Assembly (NCBI RefSeq): GCF_016807185.1
Contig: NZ_JAEVYN010000001.1
Coordinates: forward strand, 124,001 to 188,000
DNA from: Leptolyngbya sp. Cla-17
GTDB taxonomy: Bacteria; Cyanobacteriota; Cyanobacteriia; Leptolyngbyales; Leptolyngbyaceae
DNA: 64,000 nucleotides
Reading direction: 5' to 3'
Each line of letters begins with the position of its first letter. Positions within the stretch are counted from its first letter, which is position 1. The notes under the pieces were generated by a model that saw nothing but the letters and a program-made list of their open reading frames with translations, was not told where the DNA came from and searched no databases. Positions 45,537-53,416 of the stretch are shown here, piece after piece. Made by a program: the position numbers and the translations under genes.

Positions 45537-45897
45537 TTACCATTCACTCTTGTGAAACTGAACACAGCGATTTCCCTGGTACGTCAGAATTCCTGCATCT
45601 CCATTCCTTAGGGCTTCACATTCGGCTCTGTTGACACAAAACTTCTGATGCTGACCCAACGGTAATTCAAATATTGCAAAGTGGATGTTGTAAGCATCAT
45701 CACAAATCTTGTCCACCACTCGTGCAGAGGCTGACCGAATCGGTTGTACAAAGATTCCTTGCTCAATCTCATCCGGTTGCAATTCTCGACTTGCTGCGTG
45801 TCCAAAGATAGCTCTAGTGCTGAGAAACAATGAGTACGAGAAAATCTAAAAGAGCTTGGAAGCAGGGTAGAACAATAACACCAATAAGTTCTTCCAT
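45537..45897 (-). pseudogene. DUF2500-like membrane protein, probable frameshift
   Basis: An ATG at 45897 opens a 27-residue hydrophobic peptide (MEELIGVIVLPCFQALLDFL) that stops at 45814. A second frame, 45830-45537, which has only a TTG start, encodes a beta-rich piece: DKICDDAYNIHFAIFELPLG, FCVNRAECEALRNGDAGILT, YQGNRCVQFHK. The latter resembles the DUF2500 core in my memory (a strand pair, then GD-G-L-YQG). Together they would make one membrane-anchored protein if a single base were changed near 45825. The assignment is tentative. Confidence 0.5.
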
Positions 45898-45915
45898 AAA
45901 ATACCTGTATTATGC

Positions 45916-47262
45916 CTATGCAAAAGATAGTGATTCGGTGATGCAGATTTTAATTAAGCCCTCTACACCACTAATCGCAATTACTTTTGTTCCTAACTGC
46001 ATGGCAAGGTCATCCACAGTCATATCATCAAGAAAGCGGGGATCGTCGTGCTTCAACATGACAGAAGGAAGCAAAAGAGCATCACCCAGATCTTGTCCCT
46101 GAAGCGTGCCGAGAATATCTTGCCCGGTGATTAAGCCGGTCACGGAAATCTCTTGCCCCCAATAGTGGCTAGAGATCGCCACCATTCGCACCTCTAGCCC
46201 CTTAACATCATTTAATCGCTTTAACATCGGCTGAAACGCCAACTCCACAGCATTGCCAACGATCCAGGTAAAGCGACGGGTTGGAGACACGGCTTTGGGT
46301 AACTTTTTCGCTGCTTTTTGAAACGCTTTGAGAAACTGGCGAATCGAACCAACGCCATTGCCAATTTGGGGATAGTCTTCGTAATGTGATTCTGGCGGCA
46401 GTTCTCGCCCTGCAATCAAAAACCACTCATCCGCTAGCCAAACAAAAGTAGAGCCAAGCTGCTGTCGAAACGTTGTTTGCAGCGCTTGAACTTGATCAAT
46501 CACTTCTTGCGCTTTTGCTGGTGTAACAGGAATTAGCTCATCATCATCAGGGCGAAAGCGGGTCAAGCCAACGGGCACCACAGCAACCGAAGCAACCGCA
46601 GGCAGATCGGTTTGGTGAAACTGTGCTAAATCTGTCAGGGTTTGAGTCAGATGCTGCCCATCGTTCACACCGGGACACAGCACCACCTGAGCATGAATCT
46701 GCAACTCTCGCTCTTGGAACCAACGCAAATAATCCAGCAGTTGTCCCGCGCGAGGGTTTTTCAGCAACCGAGTTCGTACCTCTGGCTCTGTGGCGTGAAC
46801 CGACACATATAGAGGCGAGAGGCGAAGTTGCTCAATCCGATCCCATTCACGTTGGGTCAGGTTGGTGAGGGTGAGGTAGCTACCGTAGAGAAAGCTAAGA
46901 CGATAATCATCATCTTTAAGGTAGAGCGTTTCTCGCTTGCCGGGGGGCTGTTGGTCGATGAAGCAAAACGGGCAACGGTTGTTGCACTGAATTAGCCCAT
47001 CAAATAAAGCGGTTTCAAATTCTAAGCCCAAATCATCGTCGTAGTCTTTTTCGATTTCAACCTGGTGAGCTTTGCCGCTGACATCCAGGACTTCCAATTC
47101 CAACACTTCATCGGCGCATAGAAAGCGATAGTCGATCAGGTCACGAGGACGCTCACCATTAATGGAAACCAAGCGATCGCCAGCTTCAAACCCAATTTCT
47201 GCCGCGATCGAGTCGGGCAAAACACCAGTGATTAAAGCAGGACGAATCGACAATTCACTCAT
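45916..47262 (-). CDS. DUF512/radical SAM family protein (cyanobacterial FeS protein)
   Basis: 448 residues. An N-terminal PDZ-like domain (about 8-70, GVLPDSIAAEIGFEAGDRLV, SINGERPRDLIDY) is followed by the iron-sulfur motif CNNRCPFCFIDQQPPG with three Cys at about 103-110. Then comes a radical SAM barrel (LYVSVHATEPEVRTRLLKNP, HAQVVLCPGVNDG). The C-terminal DUF512 domain ends ISGVEGLIKICI. The reaction is unknown. The family is almost universal in cyanobacteria and chemically untested to my knowledge. The 5' leader contains a tandem 14-base repeat. Confidence 0.9.
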   Translation of the reverse strand: MSELSIRPALITGVLPDSIAAEIGFEAGDRLVSINGERPRDLIDYRFLCADEVLELEVLDVSGKAHQVEIEKDYDDDLGLEFETALFDGLIQCNNRCPFCFIDQQPPGKRETLYLKDDDYRLSFLYGSYLTLTNLTQREWDRIEQLRLSPLYVSVHATEPEVRTRLLKNPRAGQLLDYLRWFQERELQIHAQVVLCPGVNDGQHLTQTLTDLAQFHQTDLPAVASVAVVPVGLTRFRPDDDELIPVTPAKAQEVIDQVQALQTTFRQQLGSTFVWLADEWFLIAGRELPPESHYEDYPQIGNGVGSIRQFLKAFQKAAKKLPKAVSPTRRFTWIVGNAVELAFQPMLKRLNDVKGLEVRMVAISSHYWGQEISVTGLITGQDILGTLQGQDLGDALLLPSVMLKHDDPRFLDDMTVDDLAMQLGTKVIAISGVEGLIKICITESLSFA

Positions 47263-47281
47263 TGGGGGAAATCAATAGTTC

Positions 47282-47358
47282 GGGGTTGGGAGTTTGGGGT
47301 TGGGAGTTTGGGGTTGGGAGTTTGGGGTTGGGAGTTTGGGGTTGGGAGTTTGGGGTTG
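47282..47358. repeat. Tandem 14-base repeat in the leader of the DUF512/radical SAM gene
   Basis: Five perfect copies of GGGGTTGGGAGTTT (47282-47351) and a partial sixth. It starts about 20 bases upstream of the DUF512 gene start, between it and uppP. The strand is G-rich, and the runs of G could fold into a quadruplex. Confidence 0.92.
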
Positions 47359-47418
47359 ATATCTTTCTCCACACTTCTCCGTACTTCGTACTCCGCACCA
47401 CTCTGCGCTTCTCCATTC

Positions 47419-48273
47419 TTACGTGTTTTTTAGCCAGCCGATCGCAACGGATGCTAGGAGCGTGATCCCAAATGCCAATCGATACCAAACAAAGACCCAG
47501 GTGCTTTGACGTTGCAGATATTTCAGCAACCACGCGATCGACAGATAGGAAAAAATAAAAGTGGAAAGAATCCCTGCCATCAGAGCAATGATGCTGTCAA
47601 CGTTGCTGAAGGCTTTACGCGCTTGAAACAAAGTGGCGATCGTCAGAGTAGGAATGCCCAGCAAAAAGGAAAAGCGAGCAGCGGTTCCTCGCTGCAAACC
47701 TAAAAACATTGCAGTTGTTAAAGTTGAGCCAGATCGAGAAGCTCCTGGAAGCAAGGCGATCGTTTGCCCTAATCCAACTAAAATTCCATCCTGAATCGTG
47801 AGGGAGTCAAAATCCCGCTTCCGACTGCCAATTTTCTCAGCCAATGCTAACAACAGCGCCATCACAATCGACATGACAGCAATCAGCAGAATGTTGTCTG
47901 GCAAAACATCTTTCAAGAGAAAGCCAAATAACAAGGCAGGAATGGTACCAGCAGCAATTCCAACTAAAATCTTCCATTCTTCTTTCTGCCAGTCTTTTTG
48001 CCGATAGGCAGTCCATGCGCCCGACAAAATTTGAACAATATCTTTCCAAAAATACATAACGACTGCGATCACGCTACCAAATTGAATCGCATCCACGAAG
48101 TATTTTTGTCCCAGCGCATCCCAGCCAAAAACTTTTGTAAAAACAAGCAGGTGAGCCGTACTGCTAATGGGCAAGAACTCCGTAACGCCTTGCACCAAAC
48201 CCAGCACGATCGCTTGAAATACTTCTACAACCAACCCAGGTGATTGAGCAGGTTCTGCTACTGTCAGCAACAT
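47419..48273 (-). CDS. uppP: Undecaprenyl-diphosphate phosphatase (UppP/BacA)
   Basis: 284 residues from the ATG at 48273 (a TTG at 48285 is the alternative). An integral membrane enzyme with about eight helices, it dephosphorylates C55-PP to recycle the lipid carrier for peptidoglycan and other glycans. The active-site motifs are LGLVQGVTEFLPISSTAHLL near residue 25 and LLPGASRSGSTLTTAMFLGL at about 170-190. The C-terminal helices are intact. The protein also gives bacitracin resistance in other bacteria. It is separated from the DUF512 gene by the repeat region. Confidence 0.95.
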   Translation of the reverse strand: MLLTVAEPAQSPGLVVEVFQAIVLGLVQGVTEFLPISSTAHLLVFTKVFGWDALGQKYFVDAIQFGSVIAVVMYFWKDIVQILSGAWTAYRQKDWQKEEWKILVGIAAGTIPALLFGFLLKDVLPDNILLIAVMSIVMALLLALAEKIGSRKRDFDSLTIQDGILVGLGQTIALLPGASRSGSTLTTAMFLGLQRGTAARFSFLLGIPTLTIATLFQARKAFSNVDSIIALMAGILSTFIFSYLSIAWLLKYLQRQSTWVFVWYRLAFGITLLASVAIGWLKNT

Positions 48274-48285
48274 TGTTGAAATCAA

Positions 48286-48813
48286 GATGAGTAGTCCTCC
48301 GCTTTCACTAAAGCTGTCAATTTTAAGCTGCTAATGTTTTGGCACCCGAATCGAGGCGTTTACTGACTAGCCGACATGGACTCCACAGCAAAGACTCTTT
48401 TTCGTAGTTAGTATGGCATTCGTTCGAGCAAGATTCGTCGTTTTCAATCCTCTCGGTTCATATCCTTACAAGTTGGCTTGCTATATCCAGTGGGTAGACC
48501 CAATCTGTAGTGTTCCCGCTACTAACAGAATTTTTTATCTTTAAGAGATTGGCTGCATCGTAAAACCTGCTGCTTGTCACTTTTACTGAGCCTCAAACTG
48601 TCCTTATTACATTTGGTTGAGCGCCCCCATCGAAGCTTAGCCTCTTTCACTGAGAGCAGATTTAAGAAGAAAGAATAGAAGCATTTCCCAGTCTATAATT
48701 GAAAGATATGCCCCCCATGGGGATAAATGGCTTCCTGTGTTATGTTAAATAACGTAAACTAGATAAGAAATATTACTAAATTTCACTGGCACCTTATTAT
48801 TTATTAACCTACT
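48286..48813. other. Intergenic region with palindromes, no gene seen
   Basis: 528 bases between the divergent uppP and DUF3120 genes. A 10-base perfect palindrome CCCCATGGGG at 48713-48722 is preceded by two more C. An interrupted GTTAT/ATAAC repeat lies near 48738-48752. They may be operators, but no factor can be named. Confidence 0.4.
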
Positions 48814-49575
48814 TTGATCTCCTATCCTCCCCCTTCCACAAGCAGTTATGCGCCTGAATCAACCTTTTTACCTAAAGTTGACAGTGCAGTTGAAAGTATC
48901 TCTTTTGCTGAAGCGGTTGAAACAAAAGTTATCACGATAACGGGGCAGCACTGGCGTTTGTTTGCAGTGGCGGTGTTGTTAGTATCGGTGCCTGTATTTG
49001 TCCAGGCTCCATTGGTGCGATCGCTTCCCCTCATCAGCTTGCTGGCAACAGTGGGGTTATGGGCAGTGTCCAATCGCTTATCGGCTCAGCCCAAAAATCA
49101 GGTCTGGGGAGATTTGTTATTAGGTTTTACTTGGACTTGGTTGGCAGGTTCCCTCTATTGGGGTTGGTTCCGATGGGAGCCTTATTTTCACTTACCCATT
49201 GAATCAATTGGCTTACCGTTTGCGGTTTGGGGCATTTCTCGCAACCAAGGTAAAGTGGGTCATTTCTTTTATTTAGGTTCTCTTTTAGGGACAGCGATTA
49301 CAGATATTTATTTCTATTTAGTAGATTTGATTCCCCATTGGCGCAAGCTAATGCAGGTGAGTGAAGAGTTAGCTCGTCCAATTTTTCATTCTGCGATCGC
49401 TCAAGTTCAAACTCCTTGGGGAACTGGTTGGGCTTTAGTACTAGCTATTTCGCTATTATCTTTTAGTCTTTTTCCCCTCCGCTCCTTAAAGCTACATTGG
49501 TGGGTATTTGGCGGCGCTGTTTTAAGTACAATTTTGGTAGACGGTCTATTTTTAGTAGCGGCTTGTATTGCTTAG
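48814..49575 (+). CDS. DUF3120 family membrane protein
   Basis: 253 residues. The only usable start is the TTG at 48814, because a stop lies just upstream in frame. It has about six hydrophobic segments after a polar N-terminus of 35 residues. The family text is present: PVFVQAPLVRSLPLISLLAT, WLAGSLYWGWFRWEPYFHLP, and LGTAITDIYFYLVDLIPHWR. It is a conserved cyanobacterial membrane protein without a known role to my knowledge. It is followed by the FHA-cyclase gene 159 bases downstream, same strand. Confidence 0.82.
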   Translation: MISYPPPSTSSYAPESTFLPKVDSAVESISFAEAVETKVITITGQHWRLFAVAVLLVSVPVFVQAPLVRSLPLISLLATVGLWAVSNRLSAQPKNQVWGDLLLGFTWTWLAGSLYWGWFRWEPYFHLPIESIGLPFAVWGISRNQGKVGHFFYLGSLLGTAITDIYFYLVDLIPHWRKLMQVSEELARPIFHSAIAQVQTPWGTGWALVLAISLLSFSLFPLRSLKLHWWVFGGAVLSTILVDGLFLVAACIA

Positions 49576-49734
49576 TTACGAGTAGTGAAGTGTAATTCTG
49601 AGTTAAGCGGGGGGATGTCTATTCGCCCCTTGTCAGAGTACACTCGGAATGAAGAGTGATAAGCCACTCTTTGGCGCTACACTGGCACTGCGTTAATGTG
49701 TCGGGATGCATCCTAGGGGAAGTCTTTTCTTTAA

Positions 49735-50730
49735 ATGCAGTCTGTGTTAACTACACAACCCACTCCTCATTTGCTGCTTCGTACCGATTCGGGTTACCGC
49801 CGCTTGCCGCTGGCTGGAACAAACTGCTGGACAGTGGGTCGCAGTGATGACAATAATTTCGTGTTGCCAGATCGGTGGATTTCGCGTAACCACGCCATGA
49901 TGCAATACATGGAAAGTGGTGAGTTTTATTTGATTGACTTGGGTAGTCGTAACGGGTCTTTTGTAAACGGTCGTCGTGTTAGCATTCCCGTGACGCTCAA
50001 AAATGGTGATCACCTTACTTTTGGGCAAACTGAGCTCGAGTTCTACTGTCCATCTTCTAACCATTTTGAAGAGGCAGAGCCAGGAAGCGAAAAAGATTTT
50101 ACTGCAACGGCAACCTTGCACGTGCGACGGTTAATTTCAGTCTTAGTAGTGGACATCCGAAACTTCACTGGATTAACCCGCCAGCTTGATGAAAAGATCC
50201 TTTCAGAAATGATTGGGACCTGGTTTCGTCATGCGGGAGAAATTATTCGTGAAAATGGCAGTTGGGTTGATAAGTACATTGGCGATGCGGTGATGGCAGT
50301 TTGGATTCATGGTGCGCAAGAAGTTGATAACCATGAGATGCTGCAAATTTTGCAGGCGCTCAACGCGATGCAAAAGATGACCACAGATCTTTATAATCAC
50401 TATCCCTTACCGTTTCCGTTGCGGATCGGTGCTGGCATTAACACAGGTTATGCAATGGTAGGAAACACTGGCAGTGGCGATCGCCCGGATTACACTGCTT
50501 TAGGTGACACCGTCAACGCTGCTTTTCGTTTAGAAACTTCGACCAAGGAAATTGGTAAAGATATTTCTGTCGGCAAAACGACTTTTCAGTATATTTCAAC
50601 CTTGGGGCATGGCTCCACGCCGTTGTCAGAACATACGGTCACGATGCATGGCTATGAGGCACCCGCGACCGCCTATGCTTGCACTTTCCCCGATCTTGAA
50701 GCCTTTCTCAAAAAACAAGAAGCTCTTTAA
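49735..50730 (+). CDS. FHA domain-class III adenylate cyclase
   Basis: 331 residues with no membrane segment. An FHA domain at about 23-100 (WTVGRSDDNNFVLPD, WISRNHAMMQY, SRNGSFVNGRRV) is followed by a class III cyclase domain at about 125-330. Metal-binding Asp residues are in SVLVVDIRNFTGL and KYIGDAVMAVW. The adenine-selecting Lys/Asp pair can be placed at DKYIGD and RPDYTALGD, and the transition-state Asn/Arg in VNAAFRLET. So it should make cAMP, controlled by binding a phospho-Thr partner. The gene converges on nadB, nine bases apart. Confidence 0.9.
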   Translation: MQSVLTTQPTPHLLLRTDSGYRRLPLAGTNCWTVGRSDDNNFVLPDRWISRNHAMMQYMESGEFYLIDLGSRNGSFVNGRRVSIPVTLKNGDHLTFGQTELEFYCPSSNHFEEAEPGSEKDFTATATLHVRRLISVLVVDIRNFTGLTRQLDEKILSEMIGTWFRHAGEIIRENGSWVDKYIGDAVMAVWIHGAQEVDNHEMLQILQALNAMQKMTTDLYNHYPLPFPLRIGAGINTGYAMVGNTGSGDRPDYTALGDTVNAAFRLETSTKEIGKDISVGKTTFQYISTLGHGSTPLSEHTVTMHGYEAPATAYACTFPDLEAFLKKQEAL

Positions 50731-50739
50731 GACAATTCT

Positions 50740-52482
50740 TTAGCTCATCGTTTTGGACTCTGTTCCAACAGGTTCTGTCCACCAGTGATTCGCTTGCACT
50801 AAAGTATGAACTTGCCATGCAGGCTGAGTTTGTGGATAGTCTAAGCGGTAATGTCCACCCCGGCTTTCCGTGCGGAAGTTGGCACTTTTAAGCATTAAAA
50901 TAGCGACTTCTAGCAAGTTTCGTGTTTCTCCCCATAGCCGTAAAATAGGCGCAATATCAGGTGAGGTCAATTCCAGTGTGAGACCGAAATTAAGAGCTTG
51001 TAGCGATCGACTAATGGGAAGGGCTGCAAACTCCTGTTGCCAAGTCTCAACTTGAGCGATCGCGGCTTTCATCTGGTCTTGATTTCGACAAATTCCAGCA
51101 CTCTGCCACATTAAGCGCGGCAGTTCTCGCCGAAAAAGTTCTAGAGCCGCAATTTCTGAAGGGGTAGAGAGTAGAGCGAAAGGCGAAGGGGAAAAGTTTT
51201 GCTGACTAGTGCTCAGTCCCTCTTCGCCCTGTTCCCTGTCTCCTATTCTCTGTTCCATCTCTCTGAACTGGGCACCAAATACTAAACATTCCAGCAATGA
51301 GTTACTAGCGAGGCGATTGGCACCCTGTACGCCGGTGCTAGCGGTTTCGCCCACCGCATACAAGCCTGAAATGGAGGTGCGGTTGGCAATATCTGTAGTA
51401 ATGCCACCCATCCAGTAGTGAGCTGCGGGCGCAACAGGTATCGGTTCATTAAAAACATCAATTCCCCAGCGTTTGCACACTTGAATGATGTTAGGAAAAC
51501 GGTGCTGAAGTTTATCAGCGGGAATAGGACGCAAATCTAGCCAGACATGGGCAGTCGCAGGATCAACTTTGGTGGCTTGCAGATAGCTAAAAATTGCTCG
51601 ACTCACCACATCTCGTGGTGCCAGTTCTCCATCAGGATGGTAGTCAAAGGCAAAACGCCGCCCTTGATCATCTACTAAATGGGCACCTTCCCCCCGAACC
51701 GCTTCGCTAATCAAAAATCGAGGCGCACCCGATTTAGTTAACGCGGTGGGGTGAAACTGAACAAATTCTAAATCGCGCAGAGCGACTCCGGCACGATGGG
51801 CGATCGCCACTCCATCCCCTGTACTTAATTCCGGATTTGTCGTCTGTGCAAACACCTGTCCGCCACCGCCAGTCGCCAGAATGACGGCTTCGGCACGAAT
51901 CCAAGCTATTTGAGTCCCATATACAAGTGCGATCCCCAAGCAGCGCTGTGTCGTCTTATCCATCCAGAGATCAAGCGCAAAGCCTTGTAGCACCTGAATA
52001 TTTTTTTGGATGAGAACTTGTTCTGCCAAGGTGCTCACTAGGGCACGCCCCGTAGTATCGGCGGCATGAAGCACCCGACGACGCGAATGAGCTGCTTCTA
52101 GGGTTAACGCTAAAGTGCCATGGTGACGATCGAATCCTACGCCCATTTCTACAAGCGCCCGAATACACTGTGGCGCTCGCTCTACCAAAAACTTGACTGC
52201 GTCATAATCGCATAACCCTGCCCCAGCGATGAGGGTGTCTTTGATATGCAGGTCCGAAGAATCATTTGGGTCAATTACAGCCGCAATCCCCCCCTGTGCC
52301 CAATCACTTGCTGAAAGGGAAATTGGCTCTTTAGTAATTAGACCGATGCTTAAATGTTTTGGTAAACAAAGAGAGGTGTACAGCCCTGCCGCCCCTGCCC
52401 CCACAATGAGTACATCAAAGGCTTGAAGAGGTGGCAGTTGAGACGTTGCTGCAAAGCTTGAAGACAAGGATTCGCTCCACAA
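50740..52482 (-). CDS. nadB: L-aspartate oxidase
   Basis: 580 residues. NadB oxidises L-aspartate to iminoaspartate, the first step of de novo NAD synthesis with NadA. FAD-binding text: DVLIVGAGAAGLYTSLCLPK (GxGxxG at about 28-33), AQGGIAAVIDP, and ILATGGGGQVF. Catalytic residues lie in HPTALT and SEAVRGEGAHLVDDQGR. The C-terminal helical domain is intact. An insert at about residues 407-438 (IGDREQGEEGLSTSQQ) is unlike NadB and comes from a low-complexity pyrimidine-rich DNA stretch; it seems to be tolerated. Confidence 0.95.
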   Translation of the reverse strand: MWSESLSSSFAATSQLPPLQAFDVLIVGAGAAGLYTSLCLPKHLSIGLITKEPISLSASDWAQGGIAAVIDPNDSSDLHIKDTLIAGAGLCDYDAVKFLVERAPQCIRALVEMGVGFDRHHGTLALTLEAAHSRRRVLHAADTTGRALVSTLAEQVLIQKNIQVLQGFALDLWMDKTTQRCLGIALVYGTQIAWIRAEAVILATGGGGQVFAQTTNPELSTGDGVAIAHRAGVALRDLEFVQFHPTALTKSGAPRFLISEAVRGEGAHLVDDQGRRFAFDYHPDGELAPRDVVSRAIFSYLQATKVDPATAHVWLDLRPIPADKLQHRFPNIIQVCKRWGIDVFNEPIPVAPAAHYWMGGITTDIANRTSISGLYAVGETASTGVQGANRLASNSLLECLVFGAQFREMEQRIGDREQGEEGLSTSQQNFSPSPFALLSTPSEIAALELFRRELPRLMWQSAGICRNQDQMKAAIAQVETWQQEFAALPISRSLQALNFGLTLELTSPDIAPILRLWGETRNLLEVAILMLKSANFRTESRGGHYRLDYPQTQPAWQVHTLVQANHWWTEPVGTESKTMS

Positions 52483-52670
52483 AGTACTTTTAAGCTAATG
52501 GTGTTTCAAAGAATGATTGATAAAAAAGTTGGGCAGTAAAGGGGTAAAGAGACAGGAATGAGGATTCAAGCCGCAGTCAGCATGAGAGGATTTCTATGAT
52601 GTGATTCCATCCTACTGGTTAGGGCTTTTCTGCACATTGGTTGAGTCAAAAATTATTCAATGCCAAATTA
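52483..52670. other. Gap between nadB start and psbU terminator, nothing seen
   Basis: About 190 bases between the nadB start and the psbU terminator. I see no gene or repeat. It must hold the nadB promoter. Confidence 0.4.
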
Positions 52671-52673
52671 AGC

Positions 52674-52721
52674 GCAAAAAAAGTTGCTCTGTCGGTTTTA
52701 AGCCTGAACATGAGCAACTTT
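52674..52721 (-). terminator. Rho-independent terminator of psbU
   Basis: GAGCAACTTT (minus-strand reading) and its partner form a perfect 10-base stem: AAAGTTGCTC at 52680-52689 and GAGCAACTTT at 52712-52721. On the minus strand the stem is followed by a run of seven T (52676-52682), about 25 bases past the psbU stop. This is the best terminator in the window. Confidence 0.85.
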
Positions 52722-52745
52722 AAGGTAAGCGGTAGGAAAAGCGAT

Positions 52746-53222
52746 TTAGCGATAGATACCGTTGTTGATTCGGTCTGCCCCTTCAACGAGTGCTGATTCC
52801 TGAGGGGTTGCGGTGAAACTATCTAGGTTTGCACGCAAGACTTCCTTTTGGCGATCGGTTAACCCATCAATCTCTAATACATCCTCCACGTTTTCGTAAG
52901 GCGCATTCTTCACAATCAAGCTTGCCAAAGTCGGATACATCCCTTGATATAGCCGAAATGACCGCATGTTGGTATTATTCAAATCAATTTTTGCACCCAA
53001 CTCGCTCATTTTGTCGCTAACAACATCCCGAAGCTCAGCTTCTTCTACTTCTGCTGCTGCAAAGAATCTAGGTGCTGAGGCTACAGAGTTGAGCCTAAAT
53101 TGAGCGATCGAAAGTTGGCTTGCTGGCGCATTTTGAGTAGCAGCCAATGCAGTTTGGCTTGAGCCTGACCAACTCAAAAAACTAACCATGCAGGTTACCA
53201 ACAGGCAGAATAGTCGTTTCAT
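52746..53222 (-). CDS. psbU: Photosystem II 12 kDa extrinsic protein PsbU
   Basis: 158 residues from the ATG at 53222. The ribosome-binding site GGGAGGT lies nine bases upstream, whereas the ATGs at 53231 and 53240 are too close to it or before it. The signal peptide (MKRLFCLLVTCMVSFLSW) ends near ALAAT, sending it to the thylakoid lumen. The mature protein has the PsbU core: GAKIDLNNTNMRSFRLYQGM, YPTLASLIVKNAPYENVEDV, and the C-terminal LVEGADRINNGIYR. It stabilises the oxygen-evolving manganese cluster. It identifies the genome as cyanobacterial. A strong terminator follows. Confidence 0.97.
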   Translation of the reverse strand: MKRLFCLLVTCMVSFLSWSGSSQTALAATQNAPASQLSIAQFRLNSVASAPRFFAAAEVEEAELRDVVSDKMSELGAKIDLNNTNMRSFRLYQGMYPTLASLIVKNAPYENVEDVLEIDGLTDRQKEVLRANLDSFTATPQESALVEGADRINNGIYR

Positions 53223-53416
53223 AAAGTTCATACCTCCCATTGCATCCCACGGAATCTATGATGTGTGGCGTTTCTTAGAGCCTATCATTTCCCGGTGACC
53301 ATCTATCATTGCTCTACGCTGAACCGCCCGCTTCTACAAAAAACGTGATGTTTGAAGTGAAAGATTGAATAAAAATTAGGACGGTTTCGCAAAACGCCCC
53401 TACAGAAGCTTGGTGA

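Larger units (their letters stand above)
43734..45565 (-). pseudogene. TPR/M48-peptidase-like gene, split by an IS630 element and frameshifted
   Basis: Reading 45565 down: a TPR-like piece (FIPGHLRLAQTLEASDRRQE) to about 45385; then, after a frame change, VVKNRDAGALALPGGKVFIS and SLANVLARQIGHASLSHP; then the IS at 44050-45203; then LLPTLSNLVAPKLGFSNGLV and MNRQADEVGTRLLTTVGYSQ, to the stop at 43734. Removing the IS with one TA copy rejoins the frame exactly (NSTNTLTRLLP). The metalloprotease HEXXH has become RQIGH and the usual Glu zinc ligand near the ADEVG helix is also missing. The protein was probably inactive even before interruption. Confidence 0.85.

Noticed and set aside
47282..47358. 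Possible CRISPR array
   Set aside because: Units are contiguous with no spacers, and no cas genes are near. A tandem repeat explains it.
47255..47533. Minus-strand frame through the 14-base repeat
   Set aside because: It is made largely of the repeat (Pro/Asn/Thr cycles) and overlaps uppP. It is a by-product of the repeat, not a gene.
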